NCBI GenBank assembly: GCA_037446915.1
Contig: JBBIHP010000005.1
Span: 1-63,848 of the forward strand
Length of the DNA stretch: 63,848 bases
Reading direction: 5' to 3'
Source: DSXH01 sp037446915
Lineage (GTDB): Bacteria; Bacteroidota; Ignavibacteria; Ignavibacteriales; Melioribacteraceae
Shown here: positions 18,182 to 27,136 of the stretch, one piece after another
How positions within the stretch are numbered: position 1 is the first letter of the stretch
Layout of the letters: each line of letters opens with the position of its first letter
The notes under the pieces: generated by a model
What the model was told of the DNA's origin: nothing
The model's input: the letters and a program-made list of their open reading frames with translations, nothing else
The model's database searches: none
Program-made: the position numbers and the translations under genes

Positions 18182-19090
18182 TTAATGTCCTTCTCCGTAA
18201 TTCATTTCACCGGCAGTAACCTCTAGCTTAAGATAATTCTGCTGAGGAGGTAATGGGCAGGTTGCAAATTTTGTAAAAGCACACGGTGGATTATAAGCCT
18301 TATTAAAATCTATAAAGATTTTTCCAGTTGAGTCTGCTTTATTAACCGATAGAAATCTTCCTGCTCCATAAGTTTCTTTACCATTTGTCCGGTCAGCAAA
18401 AATAACAAAGTATGAGTTTCCGGCATCTGTTACATCAAGTCGGTATTGATTTCCATTCTTCTTAAATACTAATGAGCCCGGTGATTTCTCCCTTTCAATC
18501 GTCCCGATAACTGTTGGAATTTCGATTTCCTTTGGTGGATTATATGGTTCAAATTCTGCTACTATTCTCCAATCTTCATTAACGGGATACGTATCAATTC
18601 CGGTAAATTTTTTAACAAGTTCTGCATCAAGATCACGCAATCTAATTCCGTAACGATCTCCCCGTTTTATTAAGTTCCACCTTAATGAACCATGATCTAA
18701 AATTGTTGTTCCCTTTTGCTGATCATGTTTTAATTCAATTTCCTTAACCTCTTCACAATTATCCAGAAAAACCTCAACACCGGAATTAACCTTTAATATT
18801 ACAATTGAATCTTTCAGAATAAAAGAACCCATGAACTTGGGTGATTTATCTTCAGGAAAAATCAGATCATTGGATTTATCCGACCCGAATTTATTTTCTC
18901 CCTCTTTCAACCAGAACAAACCCGCTAAGTTTAACCAGCCATTCTCTTTTTTCAAATTTTCAATTCGTTTTGAATGCCATTCTTTTATTTCAGCAATATA
19001 TTCTGAACTCCCTTTTTCTTGTAATTGGTTGGCGCATCCCATAAAAGTTATTATGGGAAATAAGAGGATTAATCTACGCAACGGGTTCAT
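18182..19090 (-). CDS. DUF1684 lipoprotein
   Basis: A 302-residue protein with an N-terminal signal of lipoprotein type (LILLFPIITFMGC, Cys19 as the lipidation site). The mature part matches DUF1684: KENGWLNLAGLFWLKEGEN near the start, and a C-terminal NPPCAFTKFATCPLPP segment that contains the family's conserved Cys pair. DUF1684 proteins are common in Bacteroidota and actinobacteria. The function is unknown, though the NPPC...CPLP segment is its most conserved part. It is monocistronic, divergent from the multi-PAS kinase across a 217-nt gap. Confidence 0.85.
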   Translation of the reverse strand: MNPLRRLILLFPIITFMGCANQLQEKGSSEYIAEIKEWHSKRIENLKKENGWLNLAGLFWLKEGENKFGSDKSNDLIFPEDKSPKFMGSFILKDSIVILKVNSGVEVFLDNCEEVKEIELKHDQQKGTTILDHGSLRWNLIKRGDRYGIRLRDLDAELVKKFTGIDTYPVNEDWRIVAEFEPYNPPKEIEIPTVIGTIEREKSPGSLVFKKNGNQYRLDVTDAGNSYFVIFADRTNGKETYGAGRFLSVNKADSTGKIFIDFNKAYNPPCAFTKFATCPLPPQQNYLKLEVTAGEMNYGEGH

Positions 19091-19172
19091 TTAGAAATCC
19101 GGATTTTATGATTGGCAAAATTAAGGATAACGAAATGATCTTGCCAATTAATTCGAAAGAACTGATGGTCTT

Positions 19173-19189
19173 AAGAATTTGAAATTCTT
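19173..19189. promoter_or_regulatory. Perfect inverted repeat between divergent DUF1684 and kinase genes
   Basis: AAGAATTT, G, AAATTCTT: an 8-bp perfect inverted repeat with a single central base, in the 217-nt divergent intergenic region. It is a plausible regulator-binding site for one or both genes. No T-run follows it. Confidence 0.35.
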
Positions 19190-19307
19190 TATGGAAAGAG
19201 AATTAAAATCGGTTTACAATTCTATCTAAATTCTTACCTTTTATAGGACATTTTTTTATATTCAAGCGTTGGATTATACAAATTGTGTTTCAATTTTAGG
19301 GTGTTGA

Positions 19308-22142
19308 ATGACTTCGAAAACCAAGATTCAACTTCAAAAGGAACTTGAATCGCTTAATAGAAAATACAAATCTATTCTAAAAAAGTTAGACTCTTTACAA
19401 AACACCCCTCCCCATTCTGAAAGTGAAAGTCAATTCAATCTTTCACTGGAAAATGCCAATCTTGGAATAATAATTATTAGTAATACTGGTAAAATAGTAG
19501 GTGCAAATAATTTTATTGTCCGGTCCCTCGGTTATAGCAAAAAAGAACTTTCCAAGATGAAATATACTGACCTTTCTCATCCTCATGATAAGGATATAAG
19601 CATCAAGCTATTTAAAGAAATATTAGCCGGTAAGAGAAAAACTTATCAGGTTGAAAAGAGATACCTAAATAAAAATGGAAGAATTATTTGGGGAAGAGTA
19701 ACTGTAACAGCTATTAAAGACACCAATAAAAGAATAAAGCATTTTATTGCTATCGCCGAAGACCAAACAGCTCAAAGAGAAATTAAATCCAAACTGGCTT
19801 CAGAAGAACGTATGCTAAAAGCTATGATGCATAACATACCGGATAGCATTTATTTTAAAGATAGAAATGGTAAGTACCTCATTGTAAACTATTACAAAGC
19901 CAAGAAACATGGGTATGTTAATCCCGATGAATTAATTGGTAAAACTGACTTTGATCTTTTTGATGAGGTTCATGCAGCAAAAGCTTTTAATGATGAGCAG
20001 GAAATTATTAGAACAGGAAAACCAATTATTGGAAAAGAAGAAATTCAAACATATAAAGACGGAAGTACAATCTGGGTATCTACAACTAAAATGCCTCTTT
20101 TTAACCAGGAGAATGAAATAATTGGAACTTTTGGAATTACAAGAAACATTACAAATCTTAAGTTAGCAGAACAAACTATCCGCGATAATGAAACCCGGTT
20201 TAAAGAACTTTTCAATAATATGAGTAGCGGATGCTCAATTTACGAAGTTATAAACGATGGTGATGATTATATTTTCAAAGATTATAATTGGGCAAGCGAA
20301 AACTTCCTGGGTATAAAAAAAGAAAATGTGATCGGAAAAAGTATTACACAAATTTTCCCGAACACTAAAGAATACGGGCTCCTTGATGTTCTAAAACGTG
20401 TATGGAAAACCGGGGTTCCAGAATTCTATCCAATGAATTTCTACAAGGATAATAGGATTCAGGGATGGTTTGAAAATTATGTTTATAAATTACCCTCTGG
20501 CGAAATCGTTGCAATTTACGATGATGTTACTTCAAAAAAACAAGCAGAAGAAGCTATTCTTAATGGTAGAGAACGTTACCAGGTATTATTCGAAAATTCC
20601 GCCGATGGAATTTTATTAATGACAGATGTTTTTGAAGATTGTAATAATGCAGCGTTAGGAATTTTCGGTTGCGAAAAGGAAGATATAATAGGACATCATC
20701 CGGCAGAGTTTTCACCTGAATATCAACCTGATGGTAGTAATTCGATGATCAAATCAAACGAAAAAATAAAACTTGCCCTTTCCGGAGAACCCCAAAAATT
20801 CTACTGGCAGCATAAAAGAAAAAATGGAGAACTGGTTGATGTTGAAGTTGCTCTTAATTCTGTAATTCTTCAAGGGAAAAAATTATTACAATCTACATTA
20901 AAAGATATTACAGAAAGATTATATGCTGAAAGACTTCAAAATGTAATGTATAAAATTTCTGAAGCGGCTCATACTTCGGAAGATATCAATAAGCTGTATA
21001 AAAATTTGCATGAAATACTAAGTGAATTATTACCGGTAAAGAATTTTTATATTGCTTTATATAATGAAAAAGAGGACTTGCTTACATTCCCTTACTTTGT
21101 TGATGAATATGACCCACCGCAACTGCCAAAAAAATTCGGCCGGGGTATGACTGAATATATAATCCGTTTAGGAGAAGCCGCTTTAATTGATGCAAAAATC
21201 GATCTGGAATTAAGAGAAAAAGGAGAAGTTGAATTAATCGGCGCTCCTCAAGCTATCTGGCTTGGTGTTCCACTTAAATTATTTGGAAAAGTTATTGGTG
21301 TTATGGTTGTTCAAGATTATGAAAATGAAAATGCTTATGGAGAACGGGAAAAACAATTGCTGATTTTCGTATCGGAGCAGATTACTCAAGCTATTATAAG
21401 AAAGCAGAATACTGAAGCAATTAAAAAGTATGCATATGAACTTAATCAGCTTAATGCTACCAAGGACAAATTTTTCTCAATTATTGCACACGATCTAAAA
21501 AATCCGTTTATAACAATTTTAGGATTCTCGGAACTGTTATTGAGTGATTTTAGCGACATAACTGATGATGAGAAAATATATTATGTAACTGAGATGCACA
21601 AATCCGCCAAGGTTTCTCATCTGCTTCTACAGAATTTACTACAATGGTCGAGAACTCAAACCGGCAGAATTGAATTCAATCCTCAGAAAATTTCTCTTTT
21701 CAATTCTGCAAATCAGAACATCGATTTATTAAAGGCAAGTGCAACAAAAAAACAGGTTCACCTATTTAATAAAATTGATGAATCGGTTTTTGTTAATGCA
21801 GATGAAGATATGCTAAATACTATTCTAAGAAATCTTCTTACTAACGCACTAAAATTTACTAACAGAGATGGAACAGTTACAATTTCCTCTAAACCCCAAG
21901 GTAATTTGGTTGAAATTAGTGTTGTGGATACCGGTGTTGGTATGGACGAATCAACTCAAAAGAAATTATTCCGTCTTGATGAAACAATTACCAAAACAGG
22001 AACTGATAATGAAGCTGGAACAGGACTCGGTTTAATTCTTTGCAAAGAGTTTATTGAAAAACATGGCGGTAAAATTCATGTGGAAAGTGAACCCGGTAAA
22101 GGATCTAATTTTATATTTACTCTTCCTGGTTTTGGAATGTAA
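19308..22142 (+). CDS. Cytosolic multi-PAS/GAF sensor histidine kinase
   Basis: A 944-residue kinase without membrane helices. A short coiled coil (about 5-32) is followed by four PAS domains (about 45-165, 168-285, 290-410, 418-545), a GAF domain (about 560-705), a HisKA dimerisation domain with phosphoacceptor His728 in IIAHDLKNPF, and an ATPase domain (about 835-942) with N, G1 (DTGVGM) and G2 (GTGLGL) boxes. The number of sensor modules suggests integration of several cytosolic signals, such as redox or small ligands. No heme or flavin ligand motif is evident to me. There is no receiver domain and no adjacent response regulator. It converges on the SpoU methylase gene. Confidence 0.92.
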   Translation: MTSKTKIQLQKELESLNRKYKSILKKLDSLQNTPPHSESESQFNLSLENANLGIIIISNTGKIVGANNFIVRSLGYSKKELSKMKYTDLSHPHDKDISIKLFKEILAGKRKTYQVEKRYLNKNGRIIWGRVTVTAIKDTNKRIKHFIAIAEDQTAQREIKSKLASEERMLKAMMHNIPDSIYFKDRNGKYLIVNYYKAKKHGYVNPDELIGKTDFDLFDEVHAAKAFNDEQEIIRTGKPIIGKEEIQTYKDGSTIWVSTTKMPLFNQENEIIGTFGITRNITNLKLAEQTIRDNETRFKELFNNMSSGCSIYEVINDGDDYIFKDYNWASENFLGIKKENVIGKSITQIFPNTKEYGLLDVLKRVWKTGVPEFYPMNFYKDNRIQGWFENYVYKLPSGEIVAIYDDVTSKKQAEEAILNGRERYQVLFENSADGILLMTDVFEDCNNAALGIFGCEKEDIIGHHPAEFSPEYQPDGSNSMIKSNEKIKLALSGEPQKFYWQHKRKNGELVDVEVALNSVILQGKKLLQSTLKDITERLYAERLQNVMYKISEAAHTSEDINKLYKNLHEILSELLPVKNFYIALYNEKEDLLTFPYFVDEYDPPQLPKKFGRGMTEYIIRLGEAALIDAKIDLELREKGEVELIGAPQAIWLGVPLKLFGKVIGVMVVQDYENENAYGEREKQLLIFVSEQITQAIIRKQNTEAIKKYAYELNQLNATKDKFFSIIAHDLKNPFITILGFSELLLSDFSDITDDEKIYYVTEMHKSAKVSHLLLQNLLQWSRTQTGRIEFNPQKISLFNSANQNIDLLKASATKKQVHLFNKIDESVFVNADEDMLNTILRNLLTNALKFTNRDGTVTISSKPQGNLVEISVVDTGVGMDESTQKKLFRLDETITKTGTDNEAGTGLGLILCKEFIEKHGGKIHVESEPGKGSNFIFTLPGFGM

Positions 22143-22162
22143 TTAATTATAATTTTTTCTAT

Positions 22163-22924
22163 TCATTTTCTTGATAATTCACTAAGCATAATTGCCGAAG
22201 CACTTGCAACGTTTAATGATTCAGCTTTTCCCTTTCTTGGAATAGTTAATATATGATCCGCCCTGATTAATAATTCCTGGGATGGTCCATGAGCTTCGTT
22301 AGAAAATACTATTACAGTTCTATCAGAAATGCTGAAAGAATATAAATCCTCTCCTTTTAAATCTGCAACTAATATTTTGTATTGACTCTTCTTTAGCTGA
22401 TCTAATTCTTCATAAAAATTATCAAACTCAATTACATTTATATGAAAAACCGAACCGGCTGATGAACGTATAACTTTTGGATTATAACTCTCTGCACAAT
22501 TGGGCGAAGTAATTATATAATTTATTCCGAACCAATCGCAATTACGAATTATTGTACCCATATTCCCAGGATCCGAAATAGATTCTAACCCAACAATTAT
22601 TTTTTCCTTACTAATATTCTGGAGTTTGTACTTGGGAATTTCAAATACACCAATGCTCCCTTGTGGAGTTTGTGTATCAGAAATCCGCTCAAGATCATTA
22701 TGGCTGATCAGTTCAATATTAACATCATTCAAAAATTTATTTCTAAAAAAAGATGGATTGCTTTCTCTAAATGAATTTGTAGTTAGAATTACTTCGCAGT
22801 TTAATTTTGAATGGAGTGCCTCGATAATTAATTTTTGTCCTTCAACAAGAAACTTCTGCTCCAGAACACGGAATTTTTTCTGATTAAGATTTGCGTAATA
22901 TTTAAGTTGATTCTTAGAAAACAT
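22163..22924 (-). CDS. SpoU (TrmH) family RNA 2'-O-methyltransferase
   Basis: A 253-residue SPOUT-fold enzyme that transfers a methyl group from S-adenosylmethionine to a ribose 2'-OH of rRNA or tRNA. The N-terminal L30e-like substrate-binding domain (about 1-95) starts with KNQLKYYANLNQKKFR. The catalytic knot shows ESISDPGNMGTIIRNCDWFG (motif 1, with the Arg), VFSNEAHGPSQELL (motif 2), and the knot motif 3 LTIPRKGKAESLNVASA. These are all well conserved. The specific target nucleotide cannot be told. It is encoded on the minus strand just upstream of the divergent tRNA-Thr. Confidence 0.92.
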   Translation of the reverse strand: MFSKNQLKYYANLNQKKFRVLEQKFLVEGQKLIIEALHSKLNCEVILTTNSFRESNPSFFRNKFLNDVNIELISHNDLERISDTQTPQGSIGVFEIPKYKLQNISKEKIIVGLESISDPGNMGTIIRNCDWFGINYIITSPNCAESYNPKVIRSSAGSVFHINVIEFDNFYEELDQLKKSQYKILVADLKGEDLYSFSISDRTVIVFSNEAHGPSQELLIRADHILTIPRKGKAESLNVASASAIMLSELSRK

Positions 22925-23010
22925 TGAAGTCCGTTAAATTTCCGTAATAAGTTACAAAAGTTTGCATCGAATGTTAATTTATTTTAGATTTGTGCCTCAA
23001 ATTTAGTAAT

Positions 23011-23083
23011 GCTGGCGTAGCTCAGCTGGTAGAGCAGCTGATTTGTAATCAGCCGGTCGGCGGTTCAAATCCGTCCGCCAGCT
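23011..23083 (+). tRNA. tRNA-Thr, anticodon TGT
   Basis: A full cloverleaf can be folded. The acceptor arms GCTGGCG and CGCCAGC pair perfectly. The D-arm is GCTC/GAGC. The anticodon stem GCTGA/TCAGC encloses the loop TTTGTAA with anticodon TGT, reading ACA-type Thr codons. The T-arm is GGCGG/CCGTC around TTCAAAT. The length is 73 nt with discriminator T and no encoded CCA. A terminator follows at 23091, so it is a single-gene unit. Confidence 0.96.
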
Positions 23084-23090
23084 CAAAAAG

Positions 23091-23120
23091 CCCCGAAATC
23101 GAAAGAAATCGGGGTTTTTT
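23091..23120 (+). terminator. Intrinsic terminator after tRNA-Thr
   Basis: CCCCGA (23091-23096) and TCGGGG (23109-23114) form the stem, followed by TTTTTT. It starts 7 nt after the tRNA. Confidence 0.85.
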
Positions 23121-23185
23121 ATTGCCAATTTTTAACATTCTTTCTGGATCAAATCCACAAGTCGAATTCATTAAGTTATTTCAAC

Positions 23186-23656
23186 TTATCCCGTGGTAAG
23201 AAACAGAAATTGAAATCGTTCCCCTTTCGACTCCAGTATATGATTGCCAACTGATCTGATCCTTCCCCACATCGAAATAAAAAATAGAATCATCCCGATA
23301 ATCTGCCCTCCCAATGATAGCACAAGGAATAATTTTAAGAGATCGCCCGCAATAATAAATGCTGAAAGAACCTGGCTAATAAAACACATTGAAGTTGAAA
23401 CGGTCATCACATAATGAGTAACAAGAATTAGTGCCGGGTTGTAAAGTTTATCATCCTTTTCTGGATGAGGAAAGAACCAGGCTGCAACACCCATTATCAT
23501 CAGCATAACTGAGCCGACAAGTATAATGTGTGTATGAGCGGAAACAAGATCCGGATGAGGCCAGGCACCTGAATAATACCTTGCAATAAGCAGGTAAAGA
23601 CCAGTTAGAACACCTATAAGCAGAAAAATAATGTAGGTCTTGATGAAATAACGCAC
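23186..23656 (-). CDS. Small heme-copper-oxidase-like membrane protein (four helices)
   Basis: A 156-residue protein with four membrane segments (about residues 5-25, 38-62, 75-100, 105-130). The stretch PDLVSAHTHIILVGSVMLMIMGVAAWFFP has the His-rich, Gly-spaced style of subunit I of heme-copper oxidases and related NnrS-like proteins, as does WPHPD. Such single-domain proteins occur in Bacteroidota, often near respiratory genes. The only possible start here is GTG 23656, with no good ribosome-binding site. The frame stays open for 15 codons upstream without an ATG, so the N-terminus is uncertain. No oxidase partner is adjacent. Function is not established. Confidence 0.5.
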   Translation of the reverse strand: MRYFIKTYIIFLLIGVLTGLYLLIARYYSGAWPHPDLVSAHTHIILVGSVMLMIMGVAAWFFPHPEKDDKLYNPALILVTHYVMTVSTSMCFISQVLSAFIIAGDLLKLFLVLSLGGQIIGMILFFISMWGRIRSVGNHILESKGERFQFLFLTTG

Positions 23657-23738
23657 CGTTGAAAACGTAGGAATCCCTTTTACTTTTTTTACACCCTTAT
23701 CTTAAAAACTAATTTATAAACAAGCAATAATTGAGCTG

Positions 23739-23754
23739 TGATGTATTATCATCA
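23739..23754. promoter_or_regulatory. Inverted repeat upstream of the S9 peptidase gene
   Basis: TGATG, TATTAT, CATCA: perfect 5-bp arms in the 206-nt divergent region between the membrane protein and the S9 peptidase gene. It is vaguely like a CRP/FNR half-site pair, but does not match the consensus exactly. Confidence 0.25.
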
Positions 23755-23862
23755 ACAATGCTTTATGAATTTATTAGTTGTTAATTGTAGAAAATCCTGG
23801 AAACAGCATATATCATTTCCTATTTTTATTTAAACGCTTCCAAACAATTAACAGGGTGATTG

Positions 23863-26586
23863 ATGAAAAGAAATGACTTTAAATATCTGACAATTATCTT
23901 TCTGTTATTTTCTTCTGCATGCATCATTGCCCAAAATAAAAGGGCAATGACATTAGAAGACGTTATGAAATTTAAGCAAATCAAGGAACTGAAGATTTCT
24001 GAAAAAGGGAATTTTATTGCGTATGCTGCCAAACCCGACAGAGGAAATTGGGAGTATATAATTAGCTCAACAGAGTTTAATAAAGAAATAAAAATTCCAA
24101 ATGGTTCGCGCGGTGAATTTTCATTTAACGAAAATTTCATTTATGCTTTTATTGAACCCGACTTCTTCGAATTCGAAAAAGCCGAAAAAGATAAACCTCA
24201 AGCCGGTTTAGAATTAATTAATATTAAAGAAGGAAAAATGGTAAAATGGAAGGATGTAAAAACTGCTTCTTTCTCACGGGATTCTAAGTGGTTTGCTTTC
24301 CTTCATTTTGAAAAGAAAGATACCAGCAAAAACGCAAAACCCCAAAAAAATATCGGTACTACTCTTGTATTAAAAGATCTGGCGGGATTAAAGGAGGATA
24401 CAATTAATTTTGTTGCATCATTTGCATTCGATTCACTCTCCAATTACATTGCCTTCTCTCTACTCGATACGGCAAGAAACAAAAACGGATTGTATCTACG
24501 GGACTTAAAGAAGGGCGAATGGATTGTTGCAGACACTTCAAAAAATTCTGTAATAGAAAATTTAACCTGGCATAAGAAAAACAAACTTGCATACCTCAAG
24601 ACTTTTTTAAGAAAGGATCAGAAAAAAGACAGCTGCGAATTGAAAGTTTGGGATAATGGAAAAGTTAAAATGGTGACGGGTCTAAATAATCTTAAGCAAG
24701 ATTTCTATATACCACTGGAAAATAAAATGAGTTGGTCGAAAGATGGTGATCGACTTTTCTTTGGCATTAAAAAGTCACCCCCAAGTAGTCCATTTGCTGG
24801 GATTGATTCAACGGCAGATAAAAATTATAACTTCGACAAGATTCTTACAAAAAAGGAAGTGGATGTATGGCACTGGAACGATCCGCTTATTAAATCAAAT
24901 GAAAAAATTGAATGGAAGCAGAGGGAGAAATCTTCGTACCAGACAATTTACGACTATAATAAGAAAGCGATTGTTTACTTAATAGATGATGACTATTCCA
25001 GACTTATTAAAAATGAAAATCCCGATAAAGCACTTATAATTACCGACAAAGAATATCTGAAAGAAAGAACATGGATTGGAAACATCTATGATCTTTATTC
25101 AATTGATCTAAAGACTGGTAACAAAAAACTAATTGAAACAAAATTCAGAGGAGGTTACTCCTTTTCACCACAAGGGAATTATGCAGTTGTATATAAAGAT
25201 AAACAATGGCATTTAAAAAATCTTAAAACACTTTCTTCAATATGTATTACTGATAAATTGAACGTTCAATTTTATAATGAAGATAATGACACTCCCGACG
25301 AACCCTCTGGATACGGAGTAGCCGGATGGCTAAATGACGATAGATCCGTACTAATCTATGATAAGTATGATATATGGAAATTCAATACTTCAACAGGTGA
25401 GGCAGAGTGTCTCACGGACGGATTAGGACGCAGAAACAATTATACATTCAGAATCTATGACCTCGATAAAGAGAAGGGATGGTTTGATTCGGAGGAAGAA
25501 TTGTTCTTAACCGCTTTTCACGAACTAAAAAAATTTACCGCTCTTTATAAACTTCGATTAGACAGATCGGGAGTAATTAAAATTATTGAAGAGCCCAAGA
25601 AGTTTAATTTTATAGGTAAAGCAACTGGTTCCGATAAATTATTCTATTCCCGAGAGACATTTAATGAGTATCCTGATATCTGGGTAACAGATTTAAGTTT
25701 CAGATCAACAGAAAAATTAACAGACCTTAATTCCCAGATAGATCAGTTTGTCTGGGGCACATCGCTGTTAATCGAATGGAATAGTCTTGACGGAAAACCG
25801 CTTCAGGGTGTAGTTATTCTGCCTGGCAATTTCCAGAAGGAGAAACGTTATCCTGTTCTTGTCTATTATTATGAGATTTCATCTCAAAGAGTTCACGACT
25901 TCAATGAGATGGTTGTAAACCACCGTCCGAACTTTCCATTCTATGCGAGCAATGATTATATCATTTTCCTTCCGGATATAAAATTTGATATTGAACGACC
26001 GGGATATTCCGCAACAAAATGCATTCTTCCCGGATGCCAGAAGCTAATAGATCTCGGCTGGGCGGATCCAAAAGGATTCGGACTACACGGGCATTCGTGG
26101 AGCGGATATCAATCGGCACATGTAATAACACAAACCGATTTCTTTGCATGTGCAATTGCGGGTGCGCCGGTCGGTAATATGACAAGCGCCTACAGCGGAA
26201 TCCGCTGGGGAACAGGATTGGCAAGACAATTTCAGTATGAAAAATCCCAGAGCCGCATCGGCGGCACTCTATGGGAAAAAACTATGAGTTATATTGAAAA
26301 TTCACCCGTCTTCTTTGCGGATAAAATCAATACTCCTTTGCTCCTGATGCACGGCGATGAAGACGATGCGGTGCCATGGTATCAGAGTATTGAAATCTAC
26401 TTAGCGATGCGGCGTCTAGGCAAGGACTGCATATTCCTTCAGTACAGAGGTGAAAAGCATCATCCTGTTAAATATCCAAACAAGCTGGATTATTCAATCA
26501 AAATGAAAGAGTATCTGGATCACTATTGTAAAAAATTACCTGCACCGGAATGGATTACAAAGGGTGTCCCTTACAATGGAAAGTAA
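23863..26586 (+). CDS. S9-family (prolyl oligopeptidase-like) secreted peptidase
   Basis: A 907-residue protein with a signal peptide (YLTIIFLLFSSACIIAQ), a long beta-propeller region (about 35-640) and a C-terminal alpha/beta-hydrolase domain. The nucleophile is Ser745 in GHSWSGYQ. The Asp is in HGDEDDAVPW and the His in EKHHP. The usual motif is GHSxGGY, so the residue two places after the Ser is Ser rather than Gly here, followed by Gly. The protein should cleave peptides in the periplasm. I start at ATG 23863, preceded by AGGGTG. A TTG at 23860 is less likely. It is monocistronic and ends at a strong terminator. Confidence 0.9.
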   Translation: MKRNDFKYLTIIFLLFSSACIIAQNKRAMTLEDVMKFKQIKELKISEKGNFIAYAAKPDRGNWEYIISSTEFNKEIKIPNGSRGEFSFNENFIYAFIEPDFFEFEKAEKDKPQAGLELINIKEGKMVKWKDVKTASFSRDSKWFAFLHFEKKDTSKNAKPQKNIGTTLVLKDLAGLKEDTINFVASFAFDSLSNYIAFSLLDTARNKNGLYLRDLKKGEWIVADTSKNSVIENLTWHKKNKLAYLKTFLRKDQKKDSCELKVWDNGKVKMVTGLNNLKQDFYIPLENKMSWSKDGDRLFFGIKKSPPSSPFAGIDSTADKNYNFDKILTKKEVDVWHWNDPLIKSNEKIEWKQREKSSYQTIYDYNKKAIVYLIDDDYSRLIKNENPDKALIITDKEYLKERTWIGNIYDLYSIDLKTGNKKLIETKFRGGYSFSPQGNYAVVYKDKQWHLKNLKTLSSICITDKLNVQFYNEDNDTPDEPSGYGVAGWLNDDRSVLIYDKYDIWKFNTSTGEAECLTDGLGRRNNYTFRIYDLDKEKGWFDSEEELFLTAFHELKKFTALYKLRLDRSGVIKIIEEPKKFNFIGKATGSDKLFYSRETFNEYPDIWVTDLSFRSTEKLTDLNSQIDQFVWGTSLLIEWNSLDGKPLQGVVILPGNFQKEKRYPVLVYYYEISSQRVHDFNEMVVNHRPNFPFYASNDYIIFLPDIKFDIERPGYSATKCILPGCQKLIDLGWADPKGFGLHGHSWSGYQSAHVITQTDFFACAIAGAPVGNMTSAYSGIRWGTGLARQFQYEKSQSRIGGTLWEKTMSYIENSPVFFADKINTPLLLMHGDEDDAVPWYQSIEIYLAMRRLGKDCIFLQYRGEKHHPVKYPNKLDYSIKMKEYLDHYCKKLPAPEWITKGVPYNGK

Positions 26587-26601
26587 TTATGCCTAAATTT
26601 A

Positions 26602-26630
26602 AGAGGCGGTCATTTAAACCGCCTCTCTTT
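26602..26630 (+). terminator. Intrinsic terminator after the S9 peptidase gene
   Basis: AGAGGCGGT (26602-26610) and ACCGCCTCT (26618-26626) pair over 9 bp with a 7-nt loop, followed by CTTTATT. It lies just before the stop of the converging YacP-like gene and may also limit its transcript. Confidence 0.85.
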
Positions 26631-26631
26631 A

Positions 26632-27096
26632 TTACGGATCATTCGATGTAAATATTTTCTTGAAATACTCATAATCGTTTTCAAGGTCCTTGATCTTCTG
26701 AACTTCTTCATTCTTTTCATTTTTTTCTTTCATCATTTTTACAAATTCTTCGGATTTAATAACAGAACAACTGTTAGCACGTGCAAAATCTGATAGCAAT
26801 CTATCGGAGGTAACCAGTGTAATAAGTTTGGGACTCCTGGATTTTGTAATCTCGTCTTTAATTTTTGCATCCGATGTTATATGATCTGAATATACAATTT
26901 TACCCTTAGAGAGATTGAGTGGTAAATTTTTAAATCCATCCAGGTGAAGTGTTAAATTGATTTTCTTTCCGACAAAAAATGAATTAAGCATTGCTACAAG
27001 TTCAGAGCGGCTTTGTTGCTTATCTCTTAATTGGAGTTCTTTGAGCCGAAGAACCTTACCTATCAGATTATTTCCATCAATGATGTAATGAATCAT
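26632..27096 (-). CDS. YacP-like NYN domain protein (PIN-like nuclease fold)
   Basis: A 154-residue protein with the NYN-domain start YIIDGNNLIG (conserved Asp and Asn), an internal VTSDRLLSDFARANSC with a second acidic site, and a C-terminal coiled-coil-like EKNEKNEEVQKIKDLEND tail. YacP (Rae1) of Bacillus is a ribosome-associated mRNA endonuclease. By fold, this protein is likely a metal-dependent RNase, but its substrate is unknown. It diverges from the TrpF-like gene with 40 nt between starts. Confidence 0.8.
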   Translation of the reverse strand: MIHYIIDGNNLIGKVLRLKELQLRDKQQSRSELVAMLNSFFVGKKINLTLHLDGFKNLPLNLSKGKIVYSDHITSDAKIKDEITKSRSPKLITLVTSDRLLSDFARANSCSVIKSEEFVKMMKEKNEKNEEVQKIKDLENDYEYFKKIFTSNDP

Positions 27097-27136
27097 AATA
27101 TAAAATGATAAATTTACTTACCAAAATAGGAATAAG

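Noticed and set aside
22990..23199. A 69-residue plus-strand open frame across the tRNA region
   Set aside because: It reads through the tRNA-Thr and its terminator. The tRNA fold explains the sequence.
23739..23754. A firm FNR or CRP site
   Set aside because: The arms and spacing do not match TTGAT-N4-ATCAA or TGTGA-N6-TCACA.
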